Counted from the first letter of the stretch, positions 1 through 5,687 are shown. The stretch: 5,865 bases of DNA from Candidatus Woesearchaeota archaeon (GCA_015520785.1 WAPJ01000021.1:1-5865), one strand, 5' to 3'. Notes: generated from the letters alone by a model not told the origin. Translations and numbers: made by a program.

Positions 1-1116
1 GATGTGGGCGCGTGCCTCTGCTTTCCGGAGGAGGAAGCGTGTCCGACGTTCAACCACGCTCTCGCGATGCGCCAGGTATGCTTTGAGGAGGCCGATGAGG
101 CTGAGCGTGACAGGCCTGCCTTCATGAATGGTGAGGAGGTTGACGGGAATGCTCGCTTCCAGGCGGGTATGCTTAAGTAATTGGTTGATGAGCACGTCCT
201 CCTGCACGTCCTTCTTCAGTTCGATGACGATGCGGATGCCCCGCTTGTCACTCTCATCCCGCAGGTCGTGCACGCCCTGCACAAGCCCCTGCCGCACGGC
301 TTCAGCAATTTCTTCGAGGAGGCTGCTCTTCTTCACCTCGTAGGGAATCTCGCTGATGATCATACGCCGCCTCCCCGCATGGTCTTCCATCCGCCAGACG
401 CCGCGCACACGGAGGATGCCACGGCCCGTCTCGTAGATGCGGGGGAGTTCGTGCGCGTTGACAATCTCACCCCCCGTGGGGAAGTCGGGACCCTGGATGA
501 GGGGGAGGATATCCGTGAGTGTCGCGTCGGGATGATGGATGAGATGGATGAGCGCGCGTGTCACGTCCCGAATATTATGCGGTGGGATGCTCGTGGCCAT
601 GCCCACGGCGATCCCACTACTCCCATTACACAGGAGGTTGGGAAAAGCAGCTGGGAGGACGACGGGTTCTTTGAGACGACCGTCAAAATTCAGCTGGAAG
701 TCCACGGTATCCTTGTCAATATCCTGGAGCATGAGCATGCCCGCCCTGCTCAAGCGTGCCTCCGTGTAGCGCATCTGGGCTGGACTATCACCATCAATAC
801 TCCCGAAATTCCCCTGACCCTCAACGAGGGGATAGCGGAGGGTGAAGGGCTGTGCGAGGCGGACGAGCGTGTCGTAGATGCTCGCATCCCCGTGCGGATG
901 ATAATTGCTCATCACGGTTCCCACGATCGTCGCGCTCTTCCTGAACGCCTTACCCGGGGTGAGGCCGAGTTCGAGCATGGCATACAATATGCGCCGCTGC
1001 ACTGGCTTCAAACCATCACGCGCGTCAGGCAATGCTCTGCCAATAATCACACTCATACTATAGTCCAGGTAGGCTTTCTTCATCTCCTCCTCGACAGGGG
1101 TTTGGATGAGGGTCAT
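1..1116 (-). CDS. gyrA: DNA gyrase subunit A, N-terminal part (cut by the window edge)
   Basis: GyrA is the DNA breakage-reunion subunit of gyrase, which works with GyrB to supercoil DNA using ATP. The minus strand reads openly from an ATG at 1116 to base 1 (372 codons, no stop), so the C-terminal DNA-wrapping domain lies outside. Visible landmarks are the start of the winged-helix domain ([16 protein letters not shown], residues 27-42), YHPHGD (72-77), the catalytic tyrosine Tyr117 in MRYTEARL (codon 768-766), and the [11 protein letters not shown] segment (165-175) with the DNA-intercalating isoleucine Ile169. The open frame ends in the coiled coil (RKAEARAHI). The position equivalent to E. 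coli Ser83 is Ala78, and Asp87 corresponds to Asp82. The start overlaps the scpB stop (ATGA), and a GGTGAT Shine-Dalgarno lies 5 nt upstream. The type IIA topoisomerase family is certain. Separation from ParC needs the C-terminal GyrA box, which is not visible; archaea with this family normally carry gyrase. Confidence 0.95.
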   Translation of the reverse strand, partial: MTLIQTPVEEEMKKAYLDYSMSVIIGRALPDARDGLKPVQRRILYAMLELGLTPGKAFRKSATIVGTVMSNYHPHGDASIYDTLVRLAQPFTLRYPLVEGQGNFGSIDGDSPAQMRYTEARLSRAGMLMLQDIDKDTVDFQLNFDGRLKEPVVLPAAFPNLLCNGSSGIAVGMATSIPPHNIRDVTRALIHLIHHPDATLTDILPLIQGPDFPTGGEIVNAHELPRIYETGRGILRVRGVWRMEDHAGRRRMIISEIPYEVKKSSLLEEIAEAVRQGLVQGVHDLRDESDKRGIRIVIELKKDVQEDVLINQLLKHTRLEASIPVNLLTIHEGRPVTLSLIGLLKAYLAHRESVVERRTRFLLRKAEARAHI

Positions 1117-1904
1117 ACATGATCACCCTTCTCGCCTGGATGTGTACTCTCATGAGGCTTCTCATCATGAGTCTCATCTGATGCTTCTGATTCAACCGTT
1201 TCTTGTGTAGATGCTGCTGGATGTTCTGCTACTAATCGTGAGGCGTCATCCGACTCGTGAGAGGGGGAGGGAAGCGATGGTGAGGATTGGTATTTGGATT
1301 GGGATGAGGGGGGCGTATCTGTTTCTCCAGGTATCCCTTCTTCCTGCGTTGTTTCTGCCTCTCCCTCTTCCTCTGCTACTTCCGCTTCGCGGAGGGTCGT
1401 CTCGTCCGGGAGGCTGATGCCGCGTTCTGCTGCGAGACGTTGGAGGAGGTCCTTCTCCTCGCCGTGGGGGATTTCAAAGTAGCGATAGAAGGCCGTGTCA
1501 AGCCTGATCTCATAGCTCCGTCCCTTGCGTTCGCGCTTGATAAAGCCGCGTTCTTCAAGCGTGCGGAGCGTGTCATACACGTTCCCCAGCACGCGTGTCA
1601 GCTGGCTTTGCATGACGGGCTGCGTGTAGGCGATGAGCGCGAGCACGTCTACTGCTTGCCGGCTCAAGTCTGCCTCTGGGTTGACGAGCTGTGCAATGTC
1701 CGCATACGCTTGGCGGAGGATAAGCCGATAGCCTTGCGCGTCCTCATGCAATTGGAAGGGCATTTCTCTGAGGAGCATGTCTGCCTCGCGGAGTGCTTCG
1801 CGAAGGCTTTTTTCTGAGAGTTGGAGGAGGGTTCTCAACCGTTCTTTAGGAAGAGGATCTGCCGAGGCGTAGAGGAGTGCGATGAGGCGTTTGGCATGAT
1901 TCAC
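1113..1904 (-). CDS. scpB: segregation and condensation protein B (ScpB) with long acidic tail
   Basis: ScpB is the winged-helix accessory subunit of the SMC-ScpA-ScpB condensin complex, which compacts and segregates chromosomes. The 263-residue product has an N-terminal winged helix (about 1-75) and a second one (about 80-146). The second carries the family signature LSRQAVDVLALIAYTQPV (80-97), then RVLGNVYDTLRTLEERGFI (104-122) and a terminal FYRYFEIP (139-146). Typical ScpB proteins are about 180-200 residues. Here roughly residues 170-263 form an extra low-complexity tail rich in Glu, Ser, Thr, Pro and Asp that looks disordered. The start is GTG at 1904, which overlaps the stop of the upstream gene (GTGA). 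A GGTGA Shine-Dalgarno lies 7 nt upstream; the next in-frame Met (residue 43) would remove most of the first winged helix. The stop overlaps the gyrA start, so translation is probably coupled on both sides. No ScpA is visible in the window. Confidence 0.9.
   Translation of the reverse strand: MNHAKRLIALLYASADPLPKERLRTLLQLSEKSLREALREADMLLREMPFQLHEDAQGYRLILRQAYADIAQLVNPEADLSRQAVDVLALIAYTQPVMQSQLTRVLGNVYDTLRTLEERGFIKRERKGRSYEIRLDTAFYRYFEIPHGEEKDLLQRLAAERGISLPDETTLREAEVAEEEGEAETTQEEGIPGETDTPPSSQSKYQSSPSLPSPSHESDDASRLVAEHPAASTQETVESEASDETHDEKPHESTHPGEKGDHV
1122..1127 (-). promoter_or_regulatory. gyrA: Shine-Dalgarno for gyrA
   Basis: Minus-strand GGTGAT lies 5 nt before the ATG of gyrA, within the last codons of scpB. 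It is a perfect six-base match to the anti-Shine-Dalgarno and supports ATG 1116 as the start, with initiation coupled to scpB termination. Confidence 0.65.
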
Positions 1905-2461
1905 GCGTTCCTCACCCGGTAGCCTTGTGGCGTATAGCTGAGCACGCCCTGCCTGACGAGACTGAAAAGGTAGGGTGTGAGGCTTTTCACGTCAATCCCG
2001 ATCCGCTTGGCGAGGGCTTCCTTGGGGAGGGTGTCCTTGCCGAGGCCGACGAGGATGAGGTTGCGCATGAGCTGGTCGAACTTCTTCTCGAGGATGGCTT
2101 GTTCTGCAAGCTTCTGCTTGACCGCCTTGTCATACTCGTGCAGGTAGGCGAGGAATTCCCCGGTGAACGTGTTAAAGTCCGCCGCTTGGAGCGTGACTGT
2201 TTCGGGATCGGTGATTTCAACGCTCGCGGGCATGTATTCGATGAGAAACGTAATATACCGTTCAAGGCTGGGGAAGTGTGCGTCATACTCGATGAGGATG
2301 CTTGTCACGCCATCCTCCGTGACGGGATCGTGCAGCTGGATATTCTCAACGCGCAGCGTTTCATCCTCACGGAGTTTCTTGACGAGGAGGTCTGCTGCTT
2401 GCCGGACATGGTCTTCTGGCGTGCCGATAATATCCGCAATCACATGCCCTGAGAGTTCCAT
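1901..2461 (-). CDS. conserved archaeal-type protein of unknown function with coiled coil and winged helix
   Basis: I cannot name this 186-residue protein. The N-terminal part (about 1-95) starts with GHVIADIIGTPEDHVRQAAD and alternates predicted helices and strands, including EYMPASVEITDPE (75-87). It is followed by a helical stretch with charged heptad-like spacing (about 96-135, EFLAYLHEYDKAVKQKLAEQ). The C-terminal part (about 145-183) reads like a winged helix: KEALAKRIGIDVKSLTPYLF and then GVLSYTPQGYRV. From memory, the N-terminal half resembles an unnamed protein family found in several archaeal groups; I could not check this. It is not recognisably ScpA. The gene starts at ATG 2461, 27 nt after the ttuA stop, has no Shine-Dalgarno, and has a TATA-like box 28 nt upstream, which suggests a leaderless transcript. 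Its stop overlaps the scpB start by 4 bases, so it is probably co-translated with ScpB. A role in chromosome organisation is inferred from context only. Confidence 0.85.
   Translation of the reverse strand: MELSGHVIADIIGTPEDHVRQAADLLVKKLREDETLRVENIQLHDPVTEDGVTSILIEYDAHFPSLERYITFLIEYMPASVEITDPETVTLQAADFNTFTGEFLAYLHEYDKAVKQKLAEQAILEKKFDQLMRNLILVGLGKDTLPKEALAKRIGIDVKSLTPYLFSLVRQGVLSYTPQGYRVRNA
1912..1916 (-). promoter_or_regulatory. scpB: Shine-Dalgarno for scpB
   Basis: Minus-strand GGTGA lies 7 nt before the GTG start of scpB, inside the 3' end of the upstream gene. It matches the complement of the conserved 16S rRNA tail (AUCACCUCC) and supports GTG 1904 as the start. Confidence 0.6.
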
Positions 2462-2484
2462 ACTGGATTGCGCAGCCAGGCGTG

Positions 2485-2493
2485 CTTTTTAAG
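2485..2493 (-). promoter_or_regulatory. TATA-like box overlapping the ttuA stop codon
   Basis: Minus-strand CTTAAAAAG contains the TAA stop of ttuA. It is centred 28 nt upstream of the ATG at 2461, which has no Shine-Dalgarno. This matches a leaderless promoter for the unknown gene and hence for the scpB-gyrA part of the cluster. Confidence 0.45.
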
Positions 2494-3373
2494 GATTGTC
2501 TTCGTTCTGCGACGTGTTTCCCGCGTAGGATTTTGCATACGCGCATGCAGCACACACGCTCCGCGAGCTTGGCAGGCCGCATATCCTGCAGCGGGTGAGG
2601 GGTTCTTCTCGCGTGGCATACTGCATGCGATAATGCGAGAGGAGGAGGCGTTTCTTCTCCTGATAGCTGAGGGGGATCCGCATGCGATGCCGAAAGCCGA
2701 GGGAATGATAGGGACATTCCGTATAGTGGACGGGGAAGCGTTTGAGAATACTGTAGAGGGCGATATGCTTCTCGCTGAGGAGGATGAACGGCTTGACGCG
2801 CCGTGTAAAACCCTCCCGGGCATCACCACCCGTGATGGGCTGCTGGCGTGCGAGCACGCTCAACTGTGCCTTGGCAAGATTCATGAGGAGGCTCTGCACT
2901 TCATCATCCAGGTTATGCCCTGTGGCGAGCGCATCATACCCCTCCCCTAGCGCGGCTCTCTCCAGCAGCCTGCGACGCCAGACGCCGCACACGCGGCAGG
3001 GGATAATCCGCTGTGCTTCTGCAACATGCTGGATGGTTGTCCCGTACGCTTCCGCGACGCGAATAATCCTGAGGGGTATGCCCTCCTGCTGGGTGAATGT
3101 TTTCAAGTCTTCCAGCGTCTGATCACGATAGCCAGGGATACCCTCATCAATCGCGAGAGCCTCAACATGATAGCCGAGCTTCTTCAAAATAGAGAGGAGG
3201 CTGGTAGAATCCTTCCCACCGCTCGCGGCAACCGCAATCCGCCAGTCGGGCTTGAGAAGCTCATACGCAGTGATCGTCTCGCGCACGGTCTCCTCCACCC
3301 ACTGGGTGAAGTGTGCCTGGCAGAGGCGTGGCTCCGCGCTCACGGCCGGCTCCTGGCAGATGATGCATGTCAT
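2489..3373 (-). CDS. ttuA: tRNA 2-thiouridine synthetase, TtuA/Ncs6 family
   Basis: This family adenylates a uridine in tRNA and replaces its oxygen with sulfur supplied by a ubiquitin-like carrier protein. Members act on U34 of the anticodon (Ncs6/NcsA) or U54 of the T-loop (TtuA); sequence alone does not settle which. The 294-residue product has an N-terminal zinc site (Cys3, Cys6, Cys18, His21) and the PP-loop ATP-binding motif ASGGKDST (50-57). The third-cysteine pattern matches an iron-sulfur enzyme: Cys126 and Cys129 (PCRVCG) plus Cys220 (ECPYHS). TGHNLDDEVQSLLMN (151-165) is typical of the family. A second zinc site lies at the C-terminus (Cys262, Cys265, Cys274, Cys277). All expected metal ligands are present, so it should be active. 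ATG 3373 is chosen because it gives the complete first zinc site and sits 29-30 nt from a TTTAAA box, giving an almost leaderless transcript. It diverges from the thymidylate-kinase-like gene and precedes the scpB-gyrA cluster. TtcA, which thiolates cytidine, lacks this double zinc-finger layout. Confidence 0.93.
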   Translation of the reverse strand: MTCIICQEPAVSAEPRLCQAHFTQWVEETVRETITAYELLKPDWRIAVAASGGKDSTSLLSILKKLGYHVEALAIDEGIPGYRDQTLEDLKTFTQQEGIPLRIIRVAEAYGTTIQHVAEAQRIIPCRVCGVWRRRLLERAALGEGYDALATGHNLDDEVQSLLMNLAKAQLSVLARQQPITGGDAREGFTRRVKPFILLSEKHIALYSILKRFPVHYTECPYHSLGFRHRMRIPLSYQEKKRLLLSHYRMQYATREEPLTRCRICGLPSSRSVCAACAYAKSYAGNTSQNEDNP

Positions 3374-3397
3374 GCGAGGAGTGAAAGGAAAGGGGAG

Positions 3398-3407
3398 GAT
3401 TTAAAGA
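3398..3407. promoter_or_regulatory. shared palindromic TATA box for two divergent genes
   Basis: TTTAAA at 3400-3405 is the only AT-rich element in the 60 bp between the divergent ttuA and kinase-like starts, and it is nearly central. Its centre is 29.5 nt from the minus ATG (3373) and 31.5 nt from the plus ATG (3434). Given the archaeal TATA-to-start-site distance of 26-27 nt, both transcripts would have leaders of only about 3-5 nt. Being a palindrome, it could direct TBP in either orientation. The purine-rich flank on the plus side (GGGGAGGA) fits a BRE better for the plus gene. Confidence 0.6.
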
Positions 3408-3433
3408 GGCATGCTTCCCGCCCGCGGAGCGTT

Positions 3434-4444
3434 ATGGAAGGGAAGCAGGATGATGAGCGTGGCCGCGTGTATATCATCTCAGGCCCGGATGCGGGTGGGA
3501 AAACCCTTGGCGCGCGCGTGCTTGCAGAAGAACTCGGCATCCTCCCAGCGCTTGACGTGCGGCGCGTGATAAAACATCCTAAGGTGATCTTGGCAGAATC
3601 CGCATTTGAATTCACTGATAAGCCTCTTGAGGATCGTGTCTATGATATTCATCCTTCAGAGGAAGACTGGGTGAACTATTCGAATGAGGGTCTCAGATTC
3701 TTCCTCCCCAAGGGTACACGGGGGATTATTACGGCAGAACCGACGGGAGTAACTCCGGATGGCATCCTCCTCCGCCAGTCACTCACGAAGGAGCATCCAC
3801 GTGAAAAGGATGAGATCCTCCGCTTCACGCTTGACCGCGGCTTTCATCTCCAAAAATTTGTTAATCCTCTCATTTCACGAGGCGTCCAGGTGATTATTGA
3901 TCGGAGCCTTGAGAGTACGCTCGCCTATCAGGCATACGCGTATGTGAAGAAGAAAAAGAAGGGCTTGAGTGTGGAGGATGCGCTCGCGCAGGTTGCGGAG
4001 AGGATGAATGCAATCAAGGAAAACCCCTATTGGAATGGGAACAGATTCATGCAGAGTATGGCAGAAGAGGGGCTTATCGGCGGCGTCTTCGTCTTCACTG
4101 CGAGTGCGGAGACGCTTGACAAGAGGCTCGCGGAGCGGAAAGGCTTGACAACGTTTGACAGGGAGAAAGACTTGCAGGCTTTCGTGCGGAGCCTCTACGC
4201 GGGCGGAGAGACGCATCACTATCTTGCTGAGCTTGAGCGCCTCCTCCCCGGCGTGCCGTACGTGGTGATTGACACGACGGATCTGGATAGGAATGGGAGG
4301 CTTGATGCGGAGGGTCTGCGTGTACGCGTCCGCAAAGCCGTCAGGAATGTAAAGGCTCCTCCGCGAGGAAAGTATGCGATCCTCCCGGAGGGATTGAAGG
4401 TTTCCCTCCCTGAGGGGTGGACGCGGATTGTCTATCACACCTGA
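3434..4444 (+). CDS. thymidylate-kinase-like P-loop nucleotide kinase, enlarged
   Basis: Thymidylate kinase phosphorylates dTMP to dTDP with ATP. The 336-residue product has a Walker A loop GPDAGGKT (17-24), AEPTG (101-105) matching the archaeal EPT version of the REPGGT motif, FTLDRGFH (131-138) matching the family FxxDRxxH helix, and DRSLESTLAYQ (156-166) matching DRYxxSxxAYQ. A lid-like region follows at about 225-260 (DKRLAERKG, FDREKDLQAF). Three features are unusual. About 55 extra residues lie between the P-loop and EPT (ALDVRRVIKHPK to FFLPKG). The usual DRY tyrosine is a serine (158). About 50 residues extend past the usual family end. Normal family members are about 200 residues. 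ATG 3434 is chosen because it begins just before the P-loop domain and lies 31-32 nt from the shared TTTAAA box; upstream in-frame codons run antisense into ttuA. The kinase fold is clear, but dTMP as substrate is less certain given the insert and the changed residue. Confidence 0.82.
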   Translation: MEGKQDDERGRVYIISGPDAGGKTLGARVLAEELGILPALDVRRVIKHPKVILAESAFEFTDKPLEDRVYDIHPSEEDWVNYSNEGLRFFLPKGTRGIITAEPTGVTPDGILLRQSLTKEHPREKDEILRFTLDRGFHLQKFVNPLISRGVQVIIDRSLESTLAYQAYAYVKKKKKGLSVEDALAQVAERMNAIKENPYWNGNRFMQSMAEEGLIGGVFVFTASAETLDKRLAERKGLTTFDREKDLQAFVRSLYAGGETHHYLAELERLLPGVPYVVIDTTDLDRNGRLDAEGLRVRVRKAVRNVKAPPRGKYAILPEGLKVSLPEGWTRIVYHT

Positions 4445-4450
4445 GGAGAG

Positions 4451-4557
4451 CATTCCCCCCTCTTTCCATTCTTCTTCTCTCTTACCTTTCCCCCTTCTCT
4501 CCCATTCTGTACGTCTTCATTTTTCATCATTCCGTCAAAAGGCCTCATTAACTTTTT
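4451..4557 (+). terminator. C/T-rich tract and T-runs after the kinase-like gene
   Basis: From 7 nt after the plus stop, about 58 nt are almost entirely C and T (4451-4508). Runs of five T follow at 4520-4524 and 4553-4557. Archaeal RNA polymerase terminates at T-rich tracts without needing a hairpin, so this is the likely 3' end region of the kinase-like transcript. The strand assignment follows from the pyrimidines being on the coding strand. Confidence 0.45.
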
Positions 4558-4604
4558 GTTCTTGCTGAGGGAGGGGAATAGTAGAAAAGGAAAGGGGGGA
4601 AAGG
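4485..4604. repeat. 10 bp inverted repeat in the convergent intergenic region
   Basis: CCTTTCCCCC at 4485-4494 is the exact complement of GGGGGAAAGG at 4595-4604, with a 100 nt loop. It joins the two pyrimidine tracts. With such biased composition it may arise by chance or mark related termination sequences. Confidence 0.4.
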
Positions 4605-4621
4605 ATGAGTGGGGGGTAAAG
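4567..4621 (-). terminator. C/T-rich tract after the surface-protein gene
   Basis: On the minus strand, from about 25 nt after the TAG of the surface-protein gene, there is a pyrimidine-rich tract with runs CCCCCC and CCTTTTC. It mirrors the tract on the other strand and is the probable 3' end region of this transcript. It contains few long T-runs, so the exact end point is unclear. Confidence 0.35.
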
Positions 4622-4646
4622 CTTCGTGAGACGGGAATATCCTTCT

Positions 4647-5591
4647 CTACGAGCAGGGGATGAGTGTGAGATTCTCGTAGAGGCTTGTATGCGTGGGGTT
4701 GATGCGGAACCAGGCTGGCGTGTTATTCGCGCACGCGCCTACTGTGGGATTGGTGAAGTATTCATAGTCAATACTACTCCGACCATCATACTGGGGGAAG
4801 CCGTTGAGGATGAAGAGTTCGCCATTCGCAATACTCTCAATCCCCATCCTGCTCGGGCTCGTATTATCCTCGAGACGTTGGAGGAAGCTTGGTGCGAGTG
4901 GGCTTGGAATGTAGAGGCTATTATTATAGCTCGCATTAATGAGCTGATGAATATCCCTCGTCTCGGCGGGGATGATGAGGTTGGGGATGCGTCCGCGACT
5001 ATGAATCGTGTAGAATGGGTCTTCAAGGCCGATAATACTCACGCGTGTGGTGAGGGGGAGTGTGCGCGTATACGTGACATGCGCGAGTCTGAGCGTATAC
5101 GTGAGGGTGGCGTTGAGCGTGACATGCCAGGGATCATCTTGTGAGAGGGTGAGGTTTTGCATGCTCGCGGTGAGCGTTGCATGCTGTGCGGCGAGTGTCG
5201 TGTTCATCCGCGCAAGCCAGTCGGGGAGGGTAGTGTCTTGCATGAGTGCTGCTGGCGTGCCATTCACCGTGCCATTCACGTATGCCTCCCGGTAGGCGGC
5301 CGTGACGTTCTCGACAGGCTGGGTCGTATTGGTAATATGAGCGAGGATGCTGAGGAATGCGCGTGTGCTGATAATCTCGTGTGCGCGCTGCGCGTCGCGT
5401 TCGAGCGTGTGCATGATGCTCGTTGCGCGTTGGATTTCATCAGGCGCCATGCTGAGGCTTGACTGTGGCTGGCGGGTGAGCGTGGCGAGGAAGAGGATGG
5501 CGGTGATGAGGAGGACTGCGGTGAGACTGTAGAAGATCCCGTGTCGTTCCATCCGTGTATGATCCTTCACGTGTCTTGTCTGCTCCTTCAT
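4647..5591 (-). CDS. membrane-anchored surface protein with many N-glycosylation sequons
   Basis: I do not recognise a named family. From ATG 5591 the product has 314 residues. A short charged N-terminus ending in RMERH is followed by one hydrophobic segment (GIFYSLTAVLLITAILFLAT, about 18-37) and a Thr/Asn-rich extracellular domain. This fits a signal anchor or an uncleaved pilin-like segment with the bulk outside; the Glu at position +5 expected of type IV pilins is absent. The domain has twelve N-x-S/T sequons (for example NGT twice in tandem, NLT, NAS, NNS), consistent with archaeal S-layer-associated glycoproteins. It also contains GLEDPFYTIHSRGRIPNL (about 188-205) and two cysteines in the last 40 residues that could form a disulfide. 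A TTG at 5600 would add three residues, and Met14 (5552) would give a minimal signal anchor; all three starts keep the hydrophobic segment. The gene is convergent with the kinase-like gene and may be transcribed alone. Confidence 0.8.
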   Translation of the reverse strand: MKEQTRHVKDHTRMERHGIFYSLTAVLLITAILFLATLTRQPQSSLSMAPDEIQRATSIMHTLERDAQRAHEIISTRAFLSILAHITNTTQPVENVTAAYREAYVNGTVNGTPAALMQDTTLPDWLARMNTTLAAQHATLTASMQNLTLSQDDPWHVTLNATLTYTLRLAHVTYTRTLPLTTRVSIIGLEDPFYTIHSRGRIPNLIIPAETRDIHQLINASYNNSLYIPSPLAPSFLQRLEDNTSPSRMGIESIANGELFILNGFPQYDGRSSIDYEYFTNPTVGACANNTPAWFRINPTHTSLYENLTLIPCS

Positions 5592-5604
5592 GCCGCACAA
5601 CCCC

Positions 5605-5667
5605 TTACCATTTTTTCATCTTTTCAAGTCTTCCTTCTCTCCGCCAATATCGTTTTTTCTTCTTCAT
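5605..5667 (-). CDS. possible small basic peptide ORF (20 residues)
   Basis: The minus strand encodes MKKKKRYWRREGRLEKMKKW and stops 13 nt before the ATG of the surface-protein gene. It is very basic, with aromatic residues at positions 7, 8 and 20. An AT-rich TATA-like stretch (TAAGATAAAC) lies centred about 28 nt upstream of its ATG, the same spacing as the better-supported promoters in this window, so it could be a leaderless leader peptide. However, the DNA is a purine-rich repeat (GAAGAAGATGAAGAAG) that could give such a peptide by chance. It may simply be the 5' untranslated region of the gene below. Confidence 0.25.
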   Translation of the reverse strand: MKKKKRYWRREGRLEKMKKW

Positions 5668-5687
5668 CTTCTTCAAGACTTTTTTGG

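Noticed and set aside
181..1122. Long plus-strand open frame of over 300 codons
   Set aside because: It lies exactly antisense to a clear GyrA reading frame with catalytic tyrosine and family motifs. Its translation is charge-rich without recognisable motifs.
1925..2452. Plus-strand open frame of 175 codons
   Set aside because: It is antisense to the 2461-1901 gene, which has family-like composition and coupled junctions; the plus frame has no promoter or Shine-Dalgarno.
2468..2950. Plus-strand open frame of 160 codons
   Set aside because: It is antisense to ttuA, whose zinc, PP-loop and iron-sulfur residues are all in place.
3026..3433. N-terminal extension of the kinase-like frame back to 3026
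   Set aside because: This part is antisense to ttuA and carries no motif. ATG 3434 sits at promoter spacing just before the P-loop.
3875..4453. Minus-strand open frame of 192 codons
   Set aside because: It is a shadow of the kinase-like gene; its translation lacks domain-like features.
4626..5144. Plus-strand open frame of 172 codons
   Set aside because: It is antisense to the surface-protein gene, which has an anchor, sequons and consistent codon choice.
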